Shown: in pieces, positions 63,210-64,000 of the stretch
How the letters are laid out: each line of letters opens with the position of its first letter
Numbering within the stretch: the first letter of the stretch is position 1
NCBI RefSeq assembly: GCF_050948215.1
Contig: NW_027488565.1
Span: forward strand, 1,984,001 to 2,048,000
Source of the DNA: Halictus rubicundus
Lineage: Eukaryota; Arthropoda; Insecta; Hymenoptera; Halictidae
DNA length: 64,000 bases
Reading direction: 5' to 3'
The notes under the pieces: model-generated
The model's database searches: none
What the model was told of the DNA's origin: nothing
What the model saw: the letters and a program-made list of their open reading frames with translations, nothing else
Made by a program: the position numbers and the translations under genes

Positions 63210-64000
63210 CATGGTATAATAGGGTGGAGGATCGGATAGGAGAGAGGATTGGATAGGGGATTGGATATGATAGAGGATAGTATAGGATATGAGATTGGAT
63301 AGGATAGAGGATAGGATAGGATAGAGGATAGGATAGGACAGAGGATAGGATAGGATTGAGGATAGGATAGAGGATTGGAGAGGATAGAAGATAGGATACG
63401 ATAGAGGATAGGACATGATAGAGGATAGGATACGATAGAGGATAGTATATGATAGATGATAGGATTGGGTTGAGGATAGATAGGATAGAGGATAGGATAG
63501 GATATAGGATAAGATAGGATAGTGGATAGGATAGGATAGAGGATAGGATACGATACAGGATAGGATAGGATAGAGAATAGGATAGGATTGAGGATAGGAT
63601 AGGATAGAGAATAGGATAGGATACATGGTATAATAGGGTGGAGGATCGGATAGGATAGAGGATTGGATAGGGGATTGGATATGATAGAGGATAGTATAGG
63701 ATATGAGATTGGATAGGATAGAGGATAGGATAGGATAGAGGATAGGATAGGACAGAGGATAGGATAGGATTGAGGATAGGATAGAGGATTGGAGAGGATA
63801 GAAGATAGGATACGATAGAGGATAGGACATGATAGAGGATAGGATAGGATATGAGATTGGATAGGATAGAGGGTAGGTTAGGATAGAGGACAGGATAGGA
63901 TAGAGGATAAGATAAGATAGAGGATAGGATAGGATAGAGGATAGGATAGGATAGAGGATAGGATACGGTAGAGGATAGGATATGATAGAGGATAGGATAG
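63210..64000 (+). repeat. Second pair of 414-bp units
   Basis: The same catggtataatagggtggagg anchors at 63210 and 63624, again 414 bp apart. The second unit is cut by the window end. Sequence left of it (from about 62.98 kb) also resembles the left flank of the first pair, so a segment of at least 1 kb was duplicated at about 3.25 kb. Confidence 0.7.

Larger units (their letters stand above)
51416..64000 (+). repeat. GGATA satellite, domain B
   Basis: Same 17-bp consensus and orientation, but a different set of variant units: attattgggtatgatagagg, gcatacgatagagg, ggattggataggggattgg, gataagataggatagtgg, and catggtataatagggtgg with gaggatcggatagg. The doubled gatacgatattatag units and the ggattggatcggatacagg and gaattgaggatagg variants of domain A are gone. 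No gene is supported; the longest minus-strand open frame here (58906-62601) is satellite only. The right edge is cut by the window. Confidence 0.93.

Noticed and set aside
1..64000. Telomere repeat
   Set aside because: The array is GGATA-based, not the arthropod TTAGG. It has long variant-rich higher-order blocks and no terminal structure in the window.
1..64000. Bkm-type (GATA)n sex-chromosome repeat or array of GATA-factor sites
   Set aside because: The period is 5 bp (GGATA) inside a 17-bp unit, not 4 bp. The GATA core is preceded by G in the consensus, so it does not match the usual WGATAR site.
1..64000. CRISPR array
   Set aside because: Repeats are contiguous units of 12-22 bp with no unique spacers and no cas genes; the array is a eukaryotic satellite.

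Overview
The window is a long satellite DNA array interrupted by one young retrotransposon and one solo LTR. It looks eukaryotic and most likely arthropod. This rests on the retroelement type (a Ty3/Gypsy element with a tRNA-Trp primer site and a CHCC Gag knuckle, features I associate with the CsRn1/Kabuki clade of insects and flukes) and on the satellite. I cannot name the species. No host protein gene, tRNA, rRNA or CRISPR array is visible.

Layout. About 57.7 kb of the 64 kb is tandem repeat. The consensus unit is the 17-mer gaggataggataggata, that is GA plus three GGATA pentamers. Units with two pentamers (12 bp) and occasionally four (22 bp) also occur. Every unit lies in the same orientation, so the + strand is almost free of C from end to end. 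Two sequence domains can be separated. Domain A (1 to about 51.4 kb) carries recurring variant units such as gaggatacgatattata and ggattggatcggatacagg. Domain B (about 51.4 to 64 kb) lacks these and carries others (attattgggtatgatagagg, gcatacgatagagg, catggtataatagggtgg). Both domains are built of kilobase-scale higher-order blocks recognised by shared variant units. Offsets are about 3.3, 5.15-5.18, 5.70, 6.02, 1.22, 8.4-9.5, 2.73-2.79 and 0.41 kb.

The retroelement at 23033-28590 is 5558 bp. It has two 744-bp LTRs that read as identical, a 4-bp target duplication (ATAG), an 18-nt tRNA-Trp primer binding site, an intact gag, an intact pol (protease, reverse transcriptase, RNase H, integrase) in the -1 frame, a GGGAAAC slippery heptamer in the overlap, and a polypurine tract. 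There is no env. A solo LTR of the same sequence sits at 17011-17754.

The two loci share both satellite flanks: 13513-17010 matches 19535-23032, and 17755-19222 matches 28591-30058. One insertion was therefore copied along with its host satellite block, and one copy later lost its interior by LTR-LTR recombination. The same picture could come from two haplotypes joined in the assembly.

The many long minus-strand reading frames in the satellite are not genes. The reverse complement of the 17-mer contains no stop codon in any frame, and 17 is not a multiple of 3, so all three frames give the same 17-residue repeat peptide.
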